In this document: positions 1 to 11,900 of the stretch, one piece after another
How positions within the stretch are numbered: the stretch's first letter is position 1
Layout of the letters: each line of letters opens with the position of its first letter
Assembly: GCA_963924555.1 (NCBI GenBank)
Contig: OZ004588.1
Location: 5,456,001 to 5,520,000 of the forward strand
Length of the DNA: 64,000 nucleotides
Origin: Crambe crambe
Taxonomy: Eukaryota; Porifera; Demospongiae; Poecilosclerida; Crambeidae
Direction: 5' to 3'
Program-made: the position numbers and the translations under genes
The notes under the pieces: generated by a model
What the model was told of the DNA's origin: nothing
The model's database searches: none
The model's input: the letters and a program-made list of their open reading frames with translations, nothing else

Positions 1-2328
1 AGATTTCATTATTGCATGAGCCGAAATGAATCTGGAAGGAGAAATGCTGATGGAGCTCATATCTAAAGAAGATTCATTGATCAGATGCGACAAGGTCCAA
101 GGATAATGTGCATGGGGGCAGGGCATATTTCTATATAGTGCACTGCAAAAATGTTTGGCATGTACAGGCATGTAGCAAGCAGTAGGGCCATTAGGAACAT
201 TCAGTGTGCAAAGCGCACCATCTAGGGGGTCTGGGGGCACCCTTCCCCCAGAAAAAAATTTGGATTTTTGGACCTCTTAGATTCAATTTGGCGCACTCTA
301 GGAGAGACTTTAGATATGCATAAAGATTGCACTGATTTATTGAATGTGGCTAATGAATTTGTGGGTGACTCAGAGCACAGACTACGGCTGTTTGGAAAAT
401 TGAAATAACTTAATTAAAACATTGTGTAGCTGATATTTTTTTGTTATAATGTCACAAAATAATGTATTCAAAGGGTAACTTAAACCACATGCAAAATCAT
501 TAGGTTATTAAGTCCGGACACAGGGCTGAATCTACAGGCTAACACAGGGCTATGGTCAAGAAAGAAACGGTCTATGTATACACGACACATCCATTTTGGC
601 TTGCACTTTCAAGGTCACACATTAGATAACTCAGTGCACTAACTGAGACTTCCTTAACAATCACACCTGTGACCTTATATGTGTCACTTTAGGAGTATAG
701 GCAAAGGTGTGCATCATCGCTAGCTATAGCTATTACACTCAAACTGACACATGCAAGGTCACAGGTGTTCATGAAGGAAATCACAGTTAGTATGCACTGA
801 GTTATCTAATGTGTGACCTTGAAAATGAAAGCCAAAGTGCTCCAAAAGATACCTTTGCTGTCATATAATGCACACAAATATGTGCTAGGGAGATTTGGGG
901 AAAATTGATCCAATTATGAAGCAAAAATGCTAAATGCTCAAAAAGTGGTAGCCTGCAAGTGAAGCCAACATGGAGCCTCCAAATAACTTGCTCTTTCTTG
1001 CACCCTTCCCCATGGCCCAGTGTGTGTGCTCCTAGTCCTGCAACCCCACCTATCTAAATCGGCATAATTATAAGTTACTGTAATGCTCACAAAGTGGTAG
1101 GACCAGCCCTACCGCTTACTACGGGCCTGTTGTAGGTTGAAGAATGATACTGCTTTGTCTTCTGCTCTTCATACTTGAGTCTTAGCACACTGAAGGTGTT
1201 CTATCTTCAAGTTAGGAGTTGCTGACAGAAGGAGACAAAAGAAAGTACTGAGTATTAGTCCAATGGGGCAACCCGTGCCATCCCTTACTATCATACTCTC
1301 TGATACTAGTTGGCCACACCTTGAAAAATAGTCAGAAAGATCAGTGACAAATTTCGTAGATCCATGGACACATTCAGTGAGTATTTGAAGGGCCAGTATG
1401 CACCCTGAAAATACAAGAAGTGCTTTTGTAAGTATTATGAATCTAGTAAATTATTTGAAGGGTGGCGGTGAAGGGATAAAAACTTCAGTTATAGCTTGAG
1501 TGAAGATTAGCAAGTTTCAATTGTTGGGTTTGCCTGAAGCTGGTTTCAGAGAAGACGTATGCAAGGATAATAGCTATAGTTGTTCTTTTTTGACCCCCCA
1601 AAAAGATATGACTGTGAAGCAAATAAAGTACAAGCTTAAGCAGATAATTATAGCTAACTTCTTCTGTAGGTGAAAAAAATTATTAACAAAGAAGATGATT
1701 AAAGAAGTTGTAGATTTGATTATACCATGGATATATTGATGCCTGAGGTAAATTAAAATTTCAATAATACAGGCCTATAATCCTTTCTTTAATATTGCAG
1801 GTCAAGAATTGAGTCAATATCTATTGAATTAGCTATTATTACTTTGCCTTGTTGATGAACACAGTAATTCTGCCACGTAACTGGATGTCTGGCCTGTTGC
1901 TTAACTATCTGCGCAACAGAGCAATTGCATATAGCACAACGGCCCATGCATAACGGGTCAGTTATCCTGTTGCACAATGGGTCACCACTACCCTGTATAG
2001 TCTTACAAGCCAGAACGGGTCCGGCTGCCTGTCACCTCAATCACATTTGCATCCGGTTACATAACGGACGTCCCGTGTTAGCTAGGAATGCTGAATGCTT
2101 TTTGGAGAATACAGCATTTTAATTCAGAGGCTCAGAATTCTCAGCAAATCTTTTTATGAATTTATTTTGCATTTGCACTCTGATGATGAGATCACAGACT
2201 TGTTCACAGTCTATGAAATTCGAAATAGACTATTTATTTGCTGATTCAGCATTACATTATATTAGGGGGAGGGGCTGGACCTTGCTAAGTTATATCAGCT
2301 AGTTAAACAACCTTATTGCCTTAACTAC
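1..2328. other. Intergenic stretch with duplicated flank of the enzyme gene
   Basis: I see no convincing gene here. Two short stretches (about 85-170 and 1150-1290) resemble 16735-17010, the DNA just beyond the last exon of enzyme copy B. This part is therefore probably the matching downstream flank of enzyme copy A. The exons expected between that flank and exon 2 are absent. A 250-bp foldback element lies at 592-840. Confidence 0.5.
592..840. mobile_element. Foldback / MITE-like element
   Basis: Two imperfect inverted arms of about 95 bp (about 592-690 and 745-840) face each other. Both carry AAGGTCACACATTAGATAAC in opposite orientation and, further in, ACACCTGTGACCTT. There is no coding capacity. 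It is most likely a non-autonomous inverted-repeat element. I could not define a target-site duplication. Confidence 0.6.
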
Positions 2329-2723
2329 CTTATTGCCACTGAAAAGGCATCCCGTGAGGTCTTCACGTTTCACAGCTACTTCAAATCCAGGAGGTATTCC
2401 AGGTAAATTCCATTTGTGTATGGGCGTCGGCTTCAGACAAAGCTGCACTCCATAACAACACAATATCATCATATCAACTTCGCAAAGCCAGCCATAACTG
2501 CTAGTACCAAACATCTGGCTGCTGGACACTACTTTATCACTAGCAAAACAGAGCTGGACCGACAGTGATAGTTACATGATGGGCCGTGGCTACTGTACTC
2601 ATGCAGCTCAGCTATCTGATGTGATAGATCTCTCACCGTTGTTCTCCATTTCGGTTGTACCGCTAGTTCTTCAGCCCACAAAGGAGCCTCATAAGCCTCA
2701 ACCACACCTTCACTTGAGGACAT
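2329..2723 (-). pseudogene. ACC deaminase / D-cysteine desulfhydrase-like gene, copy A, exons 1-2 only
   Basis: Exon 1 (2637-2723, 29 codons starting MSSSEGVVEAYEAP) and exon 2 (2329-2442, 38 codons ending SGNK) closely match the first two exons of copies B and C, with the same phase and splice sites. Exon 2 carries the KREDLTG stretch and the lysine that binds pyridoxal phosphate in this family. Exons 3-9 are not found in the 2.3 kb down to the window edge, although copies B and C place exon 3 within 0.9 kb. The flank resembling copy B's downstream DNA starts near base 1. I infer an internal deletion leaving a fragment, but a very long intron running off the window is possible. It lies head to head with ZU5-Death gene 1. 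Confidence 0.7.
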
Positions 2724-2889
2724 AGTAGCAGAATAAAATAGCCACCCACTACTAGCAGGCCATACTGCACTGCACTGCGCATGCTTCAACGGATAATTAG
2801 AAACTAGCTGGTTGCGCGCGCGTAAACTCTACATAGCAGATGCACAAGGAGCTAGGCACAGGCTGCATTCTGGGATCTCAGGAGGAAGT
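2724..2889. promoter_or_regulatory. Probable shared divergent promoter, module 1
   Basis: Only 166 bp separates the start codon of enzyme copy A (minus) from the first ATG of ZU5-Death gene 1 (plus). The interval contains TTGCGCGCGCGTAAACTCT (2812-2830), which recurs at 30836-30854 in the matching interval of module 2. The shared motif suggests a two-way promoter, but its function is inferred only from position and conservation. Confidence 0.45.
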
Positions 2890-2904
2890 ATGAGTGAACC
2901 AAGG
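2890..2904 (+). CDS. Five-codon first exon (MSEPR), gene 1
   Basis: ATG AGT GAA CCA AGG is followed directly by the consensus donor GTAAGTAT and ends in phase 0. Gene 2 has the same arrangement at 30886-30900 (MSKPR, then GTAAGTG), at the same place relative to the divergent enzyme gene. Conservation in both modules is the main support. No other evidence of transcription is visible. Confidence 0.55.
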
Positions 2905-5900
2905 GTAAGTATATCTTTATTTGGGGTCTGGCTGGTGCATGGGTTGCCTTGGAATTTTTGGTCATGCTGAAGCATTAGTGCACACATACGTAGGCACAAA
3001 TTATTGTTAAATGTTTGTGTGTGTGAATTTTAATTTGGAGGTATTGTTGAGTCACATGCATTAAAAGATGACTAGGTAAACATATAGTGGCATAAAGTGC
3101 AGAAGCTTCAAATCAAGACTTCTGGAATTAAAATTATAAACACTGGAGAGCCAGTAGACCCTCACTTATCCGAACTCGATGGGACCAACCCAAATTTGGA
3201 TATGTGATATGTGAAGCAGTATTTGAAATTGAATTTTAACATTTTACACACACTCAAGAACTGGTGGTAAATGATAGCAATATCATTTGCTCTAGGTTTC
3301 CAAATACTATATCTTTTAGAAGCAACAAGAAAGGCCAGGTGCAGGGTAGACTAGAGAGTCTCGAGATGATATACTTATCTGGCCCTCACTTATAAAACTG
3401 CTCAGGATTAATCATGTACATGCTATAAATTTATATGCATGTTTTGCAGCATCTACATCCTGCAAACCACTGACACTGCATGTAGCTATCTGTTTACTTG
3501 GACTGAAGTTAGAGCATTCTAATGGCTGCTGAGATGTAACAGATACATAGATACACACAGATACAACTGAGTACTGTAACCCTTGTGCATTATGCATGCT
3601 GCATTGAGGGTTAATATAACTAGGGAAATGTACAGCATTTGAGCCACAGCGAGCGAGTGAGCAAGTATTCCTTCTAGGCTTTTGTGCTGATATCCATTTC
3701 CTTAGAAGATTTTGCTGTGAATTATGTATGTGGCAGGCAGCTGCATACATAGAAAGCTATAATGCTTACCTCAAAGCACTTAGATAAGCCTAGTGCCTAC
3801 AATCGGCTTAGATAAGCCTTGCCTGCTGCCCAAAAGGCTGTAGAATCAATCTTGCAATTACAATTTGAGTGTGGGGATTATGCACACACAGGGTGCTACT
3901 ATTGCACTAGGTACGCCTGGGGCATTTTGGATATACACTTATCATTATTATATATGACCTGAGAGTCAGCTTGCTCGCTGAATAATATGGCATAAAATCA
4001 ATGGTATGTCACTTATTCCCTCTGAATTATTCATGCTATACCAAGAGACCAATTTGTTTTTCATAGATGTAGGCGTAGGAAGGGGGTGCTAGAGGGGCTG
4101 GAGCCTCCCCCCCCTCCTCCACCCCAATAATTTTTATGAACCTGATTACATGTCATAAAATTATACTACTATATATGATCATGTATACAAAGTTAATGTC
4201 CAGTAGTGCCACAGGCCCTTGAATAATTTTCCTGCAGGAGGGACATGCCCCCAGACCCTAAATGGCACATTTCATGCACACTGTAGTAGTCAGCCCCCCC
4301 CCCCCCCCCAAAAAAAAAAAATAATGTATATATATATATATATACATGGCCTTTTTTGTTTGTCATTGTTTGTCATTGTTTGTTTGTTTGTTTGTTTGTT
4401 TGTTTGTTTCTTGTTGTTGTTGTTTTGCTTATTACTGAGTTATTCTTTCACGAGCAATGGAGATTTCCCCATAACCTCATGTGGTCACTCAATCTGACCA
4501 TGATCAGAGATATATAAGTGGTAACTAAAGGTTACCTCTCCATGAATGCTAGAGCAATCAGATTTTACCTCCCTCCAACCCCACAGCACACAATATTTTA
4601 ATAGCCATTAGTTAAATCTAAATGGATAGAATTGCTTCATTAGCATAATGTGCTGTGCAAGAGAGTTACATACATGCATTAATAAATTAAAACCACTCAG
4701 ATGGATCCACTATGCTGCTGATCCCTAGAATTCCAAGCATTGTGGGTGAGTGTGATGTTCCAGCTTCTTTTCATTGCCATTTGACTAAACTGAGCAGTGT
4801 ACTTGCCCCACAATGCATTCCTTTAGTATTATCAGGGATCAGCAGTGTAGTCTTAGACTTTATTGGAACCCATCAAAGAAGTTTTGATGACATACGTACA
4901 GCTTGGAATGCATCAACTGATGACCATCCTACTCCCCATGTTCAACAACTTTTTCCGTATTAATAAAGTTATATATGTATGGGGCAACTCTAGAATTTCC
5001 CCCTGACATACATACTTATACCTCTTTGCATTAGTATGAAGTGTTTTTGTTTTTTTGTATTTTCCCCCCATACACCCGATTATCAAAACCTCTCTTATGT
5101 ATCTGCACGGCTCCTTATCTCTAGCCACCTAAGGATGTAAGTTAGTTTTGCATTCATTTTCCGTTTTACTTCACTGTTATCTATATCATGTGTGATGAAT
5201 AATTACTTCAGGAAGTAAGTTATCTCTATCTAAATAATATATATGCAATTGATCTTCACCTCTTCTATTATCTCTGCAGAAAGTAAGTTCCTCTAGCTCA
5301 TATTTATACCTCATGGCGGCATAAAGCCAATTCAAACTTGGATGAAACTCTTTATTATTTCCCAATCTAATCATCAAAACTTCTCTCTTCTATGTACATG
5401 GTTTCTTATTTCTAGCCACCTAAGGATGTAAGTTGGTTTGTATACTGTCTCACCACTTTCTGTTCTACTTCCTATGCAATTTGTATGCCTTCTAACATGT
5501 GATTGACTTCAGGAAGTAAGTTACTTTCTATCCATATGCAATTGATTTCACCTCTTCTATTTTGTATCTCTGCAGAAAGTGAGTTCCTCCAACTCATATT
5601 TTGTACTTTAGCCACTTCAAACTTTGAACTCTCATTATTTGATTTTCCAACCAAATCATCAATGGCTTCTTATCTCTAGCCACCTAAGGATGTAAGTTAG
5701 TTTGTATACTGTCTCACCACTTTCTGTTCCACTTCCTATTCAATTTGTATGCCTTCTAACATGTGAATGGATTCAGGAAGTAAGTTATTTTCTATCTATT
5801 ATACACAATTGATTTCACCTCTTCTATTATCTCTGCAGGAAGTAAGTTCCTCTAACTCATAATTTGTACTTCGTAGCACACAGCCACTTCAAACTTTGAA

Positions 5901-8900
5901 CTCTTATTTGATTTTCCAATCAAATCATCAATGGCTTCTTATCTCTAGCCACAAGTTAGTTTGTATACTGTCTCATCACTTTCTATTTACTTCCTATCAT
6001 ATGCAATCCATACAATATGCCTTCTAATGTGTGATGAATGATTACCTCAGGAAGTAAGTTACTTTCTCACGTTTTCTCAGCAGGTGCGTTACTCTAACTC
6101 ATACACTTCAACATAACCTTTATCTTTATTATGTATATTCAATGTTTGCTGAATATGATTTCTCAGCTTGTAAGTTCCTAGCTCATACACTTTAACTAAA
6201 ACTCTATTTATTGTGTGTTAAATGTGATTTCTTCAGCATTATAAGATACTTTATATTTTATACTAAAATATAACTTCTATACATGCTGAAGTGGTTTCAT
6301 CAGCAAGTAAGTTACTGACTCATGCACTTCAACATAGCCTTTATTATGCATGTGCTGAATGTCATTTCCTCAGATCGTAAGTTACTCTACATTTCCTGAC
6401 TCACACTTTAACTCAACCTCTATTATGCATATTCAATGTGTGCTGAATGTGATTTCCTCAGCATGTAAGTTACTCTATATTTCCTGACTCACACTTTAAC
6501 TCGACCTCTATTATGCATATTCAATGTGTGCTGAATGTGATTTCCTCAGGATGTAAGTTACTCTATATTTCCTGACTCACACTTAACTCAACCTTTATTA
6601 TGCATATTCAATGTGTGCTGAATGTGATTTCCTCAGCGTGTAAGTTACTCTATATTTCCTGACTCACACTTTAACTCAACCTCTATTATGCATATTCAAT
6701 GTGTGCTGAATGTGATTTCCTCAGCGTGTAAGTTACTCTATATTTCCTGACTCACACTTTAACTCAACCTCTATTATGCATATTCAATGTGTGCTGAATG
6801 TGATTTCCTCAGCGTGTAAGTTACTCTATATTTCCTGACTCACAATTTAACTCGACCTCTATTATGCATATTCAATGTGTGTTGAATGTGATTTCCTCAG
6901 TCTGTAAGTTACTCTATATTTCCTGACTCACAATTTAACTCGACCTCTATTATGCATATTCAATGTGTGCTGAATGTGATTTCCTCAGTCTGTAAGTTAC
7001 TCTATATTTCCTGACTCACACCTCTTTAACTCAACCTCTATTATGCATATTCAATGTGTGCTGAATGTGATTTCCTCAGGTTGTAAGTTACTCTACATTT
7101 CCTGATTCACACTTTAACTTAACCATATTCAATGTGTGCTGAATGTGATTTTATCAGGAAGTAAGTTACTCTATATTTCCTGACTCACACTTTAACTCAA
7201 CCTCTATTATGCATATTCAATGTGTGCTGAATGTGATTTCCTCAGATTGTAAGTTACTCTATATTTCCTGACTCACACCTCTTTAACTCAACCTCTATTA
7301 TGCATATTCAATGTGTGCTGAATGTGATTTTCTCAGGTTGTAAGTTACTCCATATTTCCTGACTCACACTTTAACTCGACCTCTATTATGCATATTCAAT
7401 GTGTGCTGAATGTGATTTCCTCAGGCTGTAAGTTACTCTATATTTCCTGATTCACACTTTAACTCAACCATATTCAATGTGTGCTGAATGTGATTTCCTC
7501 AGTCTGTAAGTTACTCTATATTTCCTGACTCACAATTTAACTCGACCTCTATTATGCATATTCAATGTCTGCTGAATGTGATTTCCTCAGCATGTAAGTT
7601 ACTTTATATTTCCTGACTCACACTTTAACTCGACCTCTATTATGCATATTCAATGTGTGCTGAATGTGATTTTATCAGGAAGTAAGTTACTCTATGTTTC
7701 CTGACTCACACTTTAACTCAACCTCTATTATGCATATTTCAATGTGTGCTGAATGTGATTTCCTCAGCGCGTAAGTTATTTCCTGACTCACACTTTAACT
7801 CGACCTCTATTATGCATATTCAATGTGTGCTGAATGTGATTTCCTCAGCCTGTAAGTTACTTTATATTTCCTGACTCACACTTTAACTCGACCTCTATTA
7901 TGCATATTCAATGTGTGCTGAATGTGATTTCCTCAGCCTGTAAGTTACTTTATATTTCCTGACTCACACTTTAACTCGACCTCTATTATGCATATTCAAT
8001 GTGTGCTGAATGTGATTTCCTCAGCATGTAAGTTACTTTATATTTCCTGACTCACACTTTAACTCGACCTCTATTATGTATATTCAATGTGTGCTGAATG
8101 TGATTTCCTCAGCATGTAAGTTACTTTATATTTCCTGACTCACACTTTAACTCAACCTCTATTATGCATATTCAATGTGTGCTGAATGTGATTTCCTCAG
8201 TCTGTAAGTTACTCTATATTTCCTGACTCACACCTCTTTAACTCAACCTCTATTATGCATATTCAATGTGTGCTGAATGTGATTTCCTCAGGTTGTAAGT
8301 TACTCTACATTTCCTGATTCACACTTTAACTTAACCATATTCAATGTGTGCTGAATGTGATTTTATCAGGAAGTAAGTTACTCTATATTTCCTGACTCAC
8401 ACTTTAACTCAACCTCTATTATGCATATTCAATGTGTGCTGAATGTGATTTCCTCAGATTGTAAGTTACTCTATATTTCCTGACTCACACCTCTTTAACT
8501 CAACCTCTATTATGCATATTCAATGTGTGCTGAATGTGATTTTCTCAGGTTGTAAGTTACTCCATATTTCCTGACTCACACTTTAACTCGACCTCTATTA
8601 TGCATATTCAATGTGTGCTGAATGTGATTTCCTCAGGCTGTAAGTTACTCTATATTTCCTGATTCACACTTTAACTCAACCATATTCAATGTGTGCTGAA
8701 TGTGATTTCCTCAGTCTGTAAGTTACTCTATATTTCCTGACTCACAATTTAACTCGACCTCTATTATGCATATTCAATGTCTGCTGAATGTGATTTCCTC
8801 AGATTGTAAGTTACTCTATATTTCCTGACTCACACTTTAACTCGACCTCTATTATGCATATTCAATGTGTGCTGAATGTGATTTCCTCAGCATGTAAGTT

Positions 8901-11900
8901 ACTTTATATTTCCTGACTCACACTTTAACTCAACCTCTATTATGCATATTCAATGTGTGCTGAATGTGATTTTCTCAGGTTGTAAGTTACTCTATATTTC
9001 CTGACTCACACTTTAACTCGACCTCTATTATGCATATTCAATGTGTGCTGAATGTGATTTCCTCAGCATGTAAGTTACTTTATATTTCCTGACTCACACT
9101 TTAACTCAACCTCTATTATGCATATTCAATGTGTGCTGAATGTGATTTCCTCAGCGTGTAAGTTAGCCTGACTCATACACTTCAACTTGACCTCTATTAT
9201 GCATATAAAATGTGTGCTGAATGTGATTTCCTCAGCCTGTAAGTTACTCTATATTTCCTGATTCACATTTTAACTCAACCATATTCAATGTGTGCTGAAT
9301 GTGATTTCCTCAGTCTGTAAGTTACTCTATATTTCCTGACTCACAATTTAACTCGACCTCTATTATGCATATTCAATGTGTGCTGAATGTGATTTCCTCA
9401 GCTTGTAAGTTACTCTATATTTCCTGACTCACACTTTAACTCGACCTCTATTATGCATATTCAATGTGTGTTGAATGTGATTTCCTCAGTCTGTAAGTTA
9501 CTCTATATTTCCTGACTCACAATTAAACTCGACCTCTATTATGCATATTCAATGTGTGCTGAATGTGATTTCCTCAGTCTGTAAGTTACCCTATATTTCC
9601 TGACTCACACCTCTTTAACTCAACCTCTATTATGCATATTCAATGTGTGCTGAATGTGATTTTCTCAGGTTGTAAGTTACTCTATATTTCCTGACTCACA
9701 CTTTAACTCGACCTCTATTATGCATATTCAATGTGTGCTGAATGTGATTTCCTCAGGCTGTAAGTTACTCTATATTTCCTGATTCACACTTTAACTCAAC
9801 CATATTCAATGTGTGCTGAATGTGATTTCCTCAGTCTGTAAGTTACTCTATATTTCCTGACTCACAATTTAACTCGACCTCTATTATGCATATTCAATGT
9901 GTGCTGAATATGATTTCCTCAGCTTGTAAGTTACTCTATATTTCCTGACTCACACTTTAACTCGACCTCTATTATGCATATTCAATGTGTGCTGAATGTG
10001 ATTTCCTCAGCGTGTAAGTTACTCTATATTTCCTGACTTACACTTTAACTCGACCTCTATTATGCATATTCAATGTGTGCTGAATGTGATTTCCTCAGCA
10101 TGTAAGTTACTTTATATTTCCTGACTCACACTTTAACACAACCTCTATTATGCATATTCAATGTGTGCTGAATGTGATTTTCTCAGGTTGTAAGTTACTC
10201 TATATTTCCTGACTTACACTTTAACTCGACCTCTATTATGCATATTCAATGTGTACTGAATGTGATTTCCTCAGCGTGTAAGTTAACCTGACTCATACAC
10301 TTCAACTTGACCTCTATTATGCATATAAAATGTGTGCTGAATGTGATTTCCTCAGCCTGTAAGTTACTCTATATTTCCTGACTCACACTTAACTCAACCT
10401 TTATCATGCATATTCAATGTGTGCTGAATGTGATTTCCTCAGCGTGTAAGTTACTCTATATTTCCTGACTCACACTTTAACTCGACCTCTATTATGCATA
10501 TTCAATGTGTGCTGAATGTGATTTCCTCAGCATGTAAGTTACTTTATATTTCCTGACTCATACTTTAACACAACCTCTATTATGCATATTCAATGTGTGC
10601 TGAATGTGATTTTCTCAGGTTGTAAGTTACTCTATATTTCCTGACTTACACTTTAACTCGACCTCTATTATGCATATTCAATGTGTACTGAATGTGATTT
10701 CCTCAGCGTGTAAGTTAACCTGACTCATACACTTCAACTTGACCTCTATTATGCATATAAAATGTGTGCTGAATGTGATTTCCTCAGCCTGTAAGTTACT
10801 CTATATTTCCTGATTCACACTTTAACTCAACCATATTCAATGTGTGCTGAATGTGATTTCCTCAGTCTGTAAGTTACTCTATATTTCCTGACTCACAATT
10901 TAACTCGACCTCTATTATGCATATTCAATGTGTGCTGAATGTGATTTCCTCAGCTTGTAAGTTACTCTATATTTCCTGACTCACACTTTAACTCGACCTC
11001 TATTATGCATATTCAATGTGTGTTGAATGTGATTTCCTCAGTCTGTAAGTTACTCTATATTTCCTGACTCACAATTAAACTCGACCTCTATTATGCATAT
11101 TCAATGTGTGCTGAATGTGATTTCCTCAGTCTGTAAGTTACCCTATATTTCCTGACTCACACATCTTTAACTCAACCTCTATTATGCATATTCAATGTGT
11201 GCTGAATGTGATTTTCTCAGGTTGTAAGTTACTCTATATTTCCTGACTCACACTTTAACTCGACCTCTATTATGCATATTCGATGTGTGCTGAATGTGAT
11301 TTCCTCAGGCTGCAAGTTACTCTATATTTCCTGATTCACACTTTAACTCAACCATATTCAATGTGTGCTGAATGTGATTTCCTCAGTCTGTAAGTTACTC
11401 TATATTTCCTGACTCACAATTAAACTCGACCTCTATTATGCATATTCAATGTGTGCTGAATGTGATTTCCTCAGTCTGTAAGTTACCCTATATTTCCTGA
11501 CTCACACATCTTTAACTCAACCTCTATTATGCATATTCAATGTGTGCTGAATGTGATTTTCTCAGGTTGTAAGTTACTCTATATTTCCTGACTCACACTT
11601 TAACTCGACCTCTATTATGCATATTCAATGTGTGCTGAATGTGATTTCCTCAGGCTGTAAGTTACTCTATATTTCCTGATTCACACTTTAACTCAACCAT
11701 ATTCAATGTGTGCTGAATGTGATTTCCTCAGTCTGTAAGTTACTCTATATTTCCTGACTCACAATTTAATTGGACCTCTATTATGCATATTCCATGTGTG
11801 CTGAATGTGATTTCCTCAGCGTGTAAGTTACTCTATATTTCCTGACTCACAATTTAACTCGACCAATATTATGCATATTCAATGTGTGCTGAATGTGATT

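Noticed and set aside
4219-4497. Frame with poly-Pro and Phe/Val/Cys-rich tail
   Set aside because: Generated by a C-run, A-run and GTTT microsatellite; not a gene.
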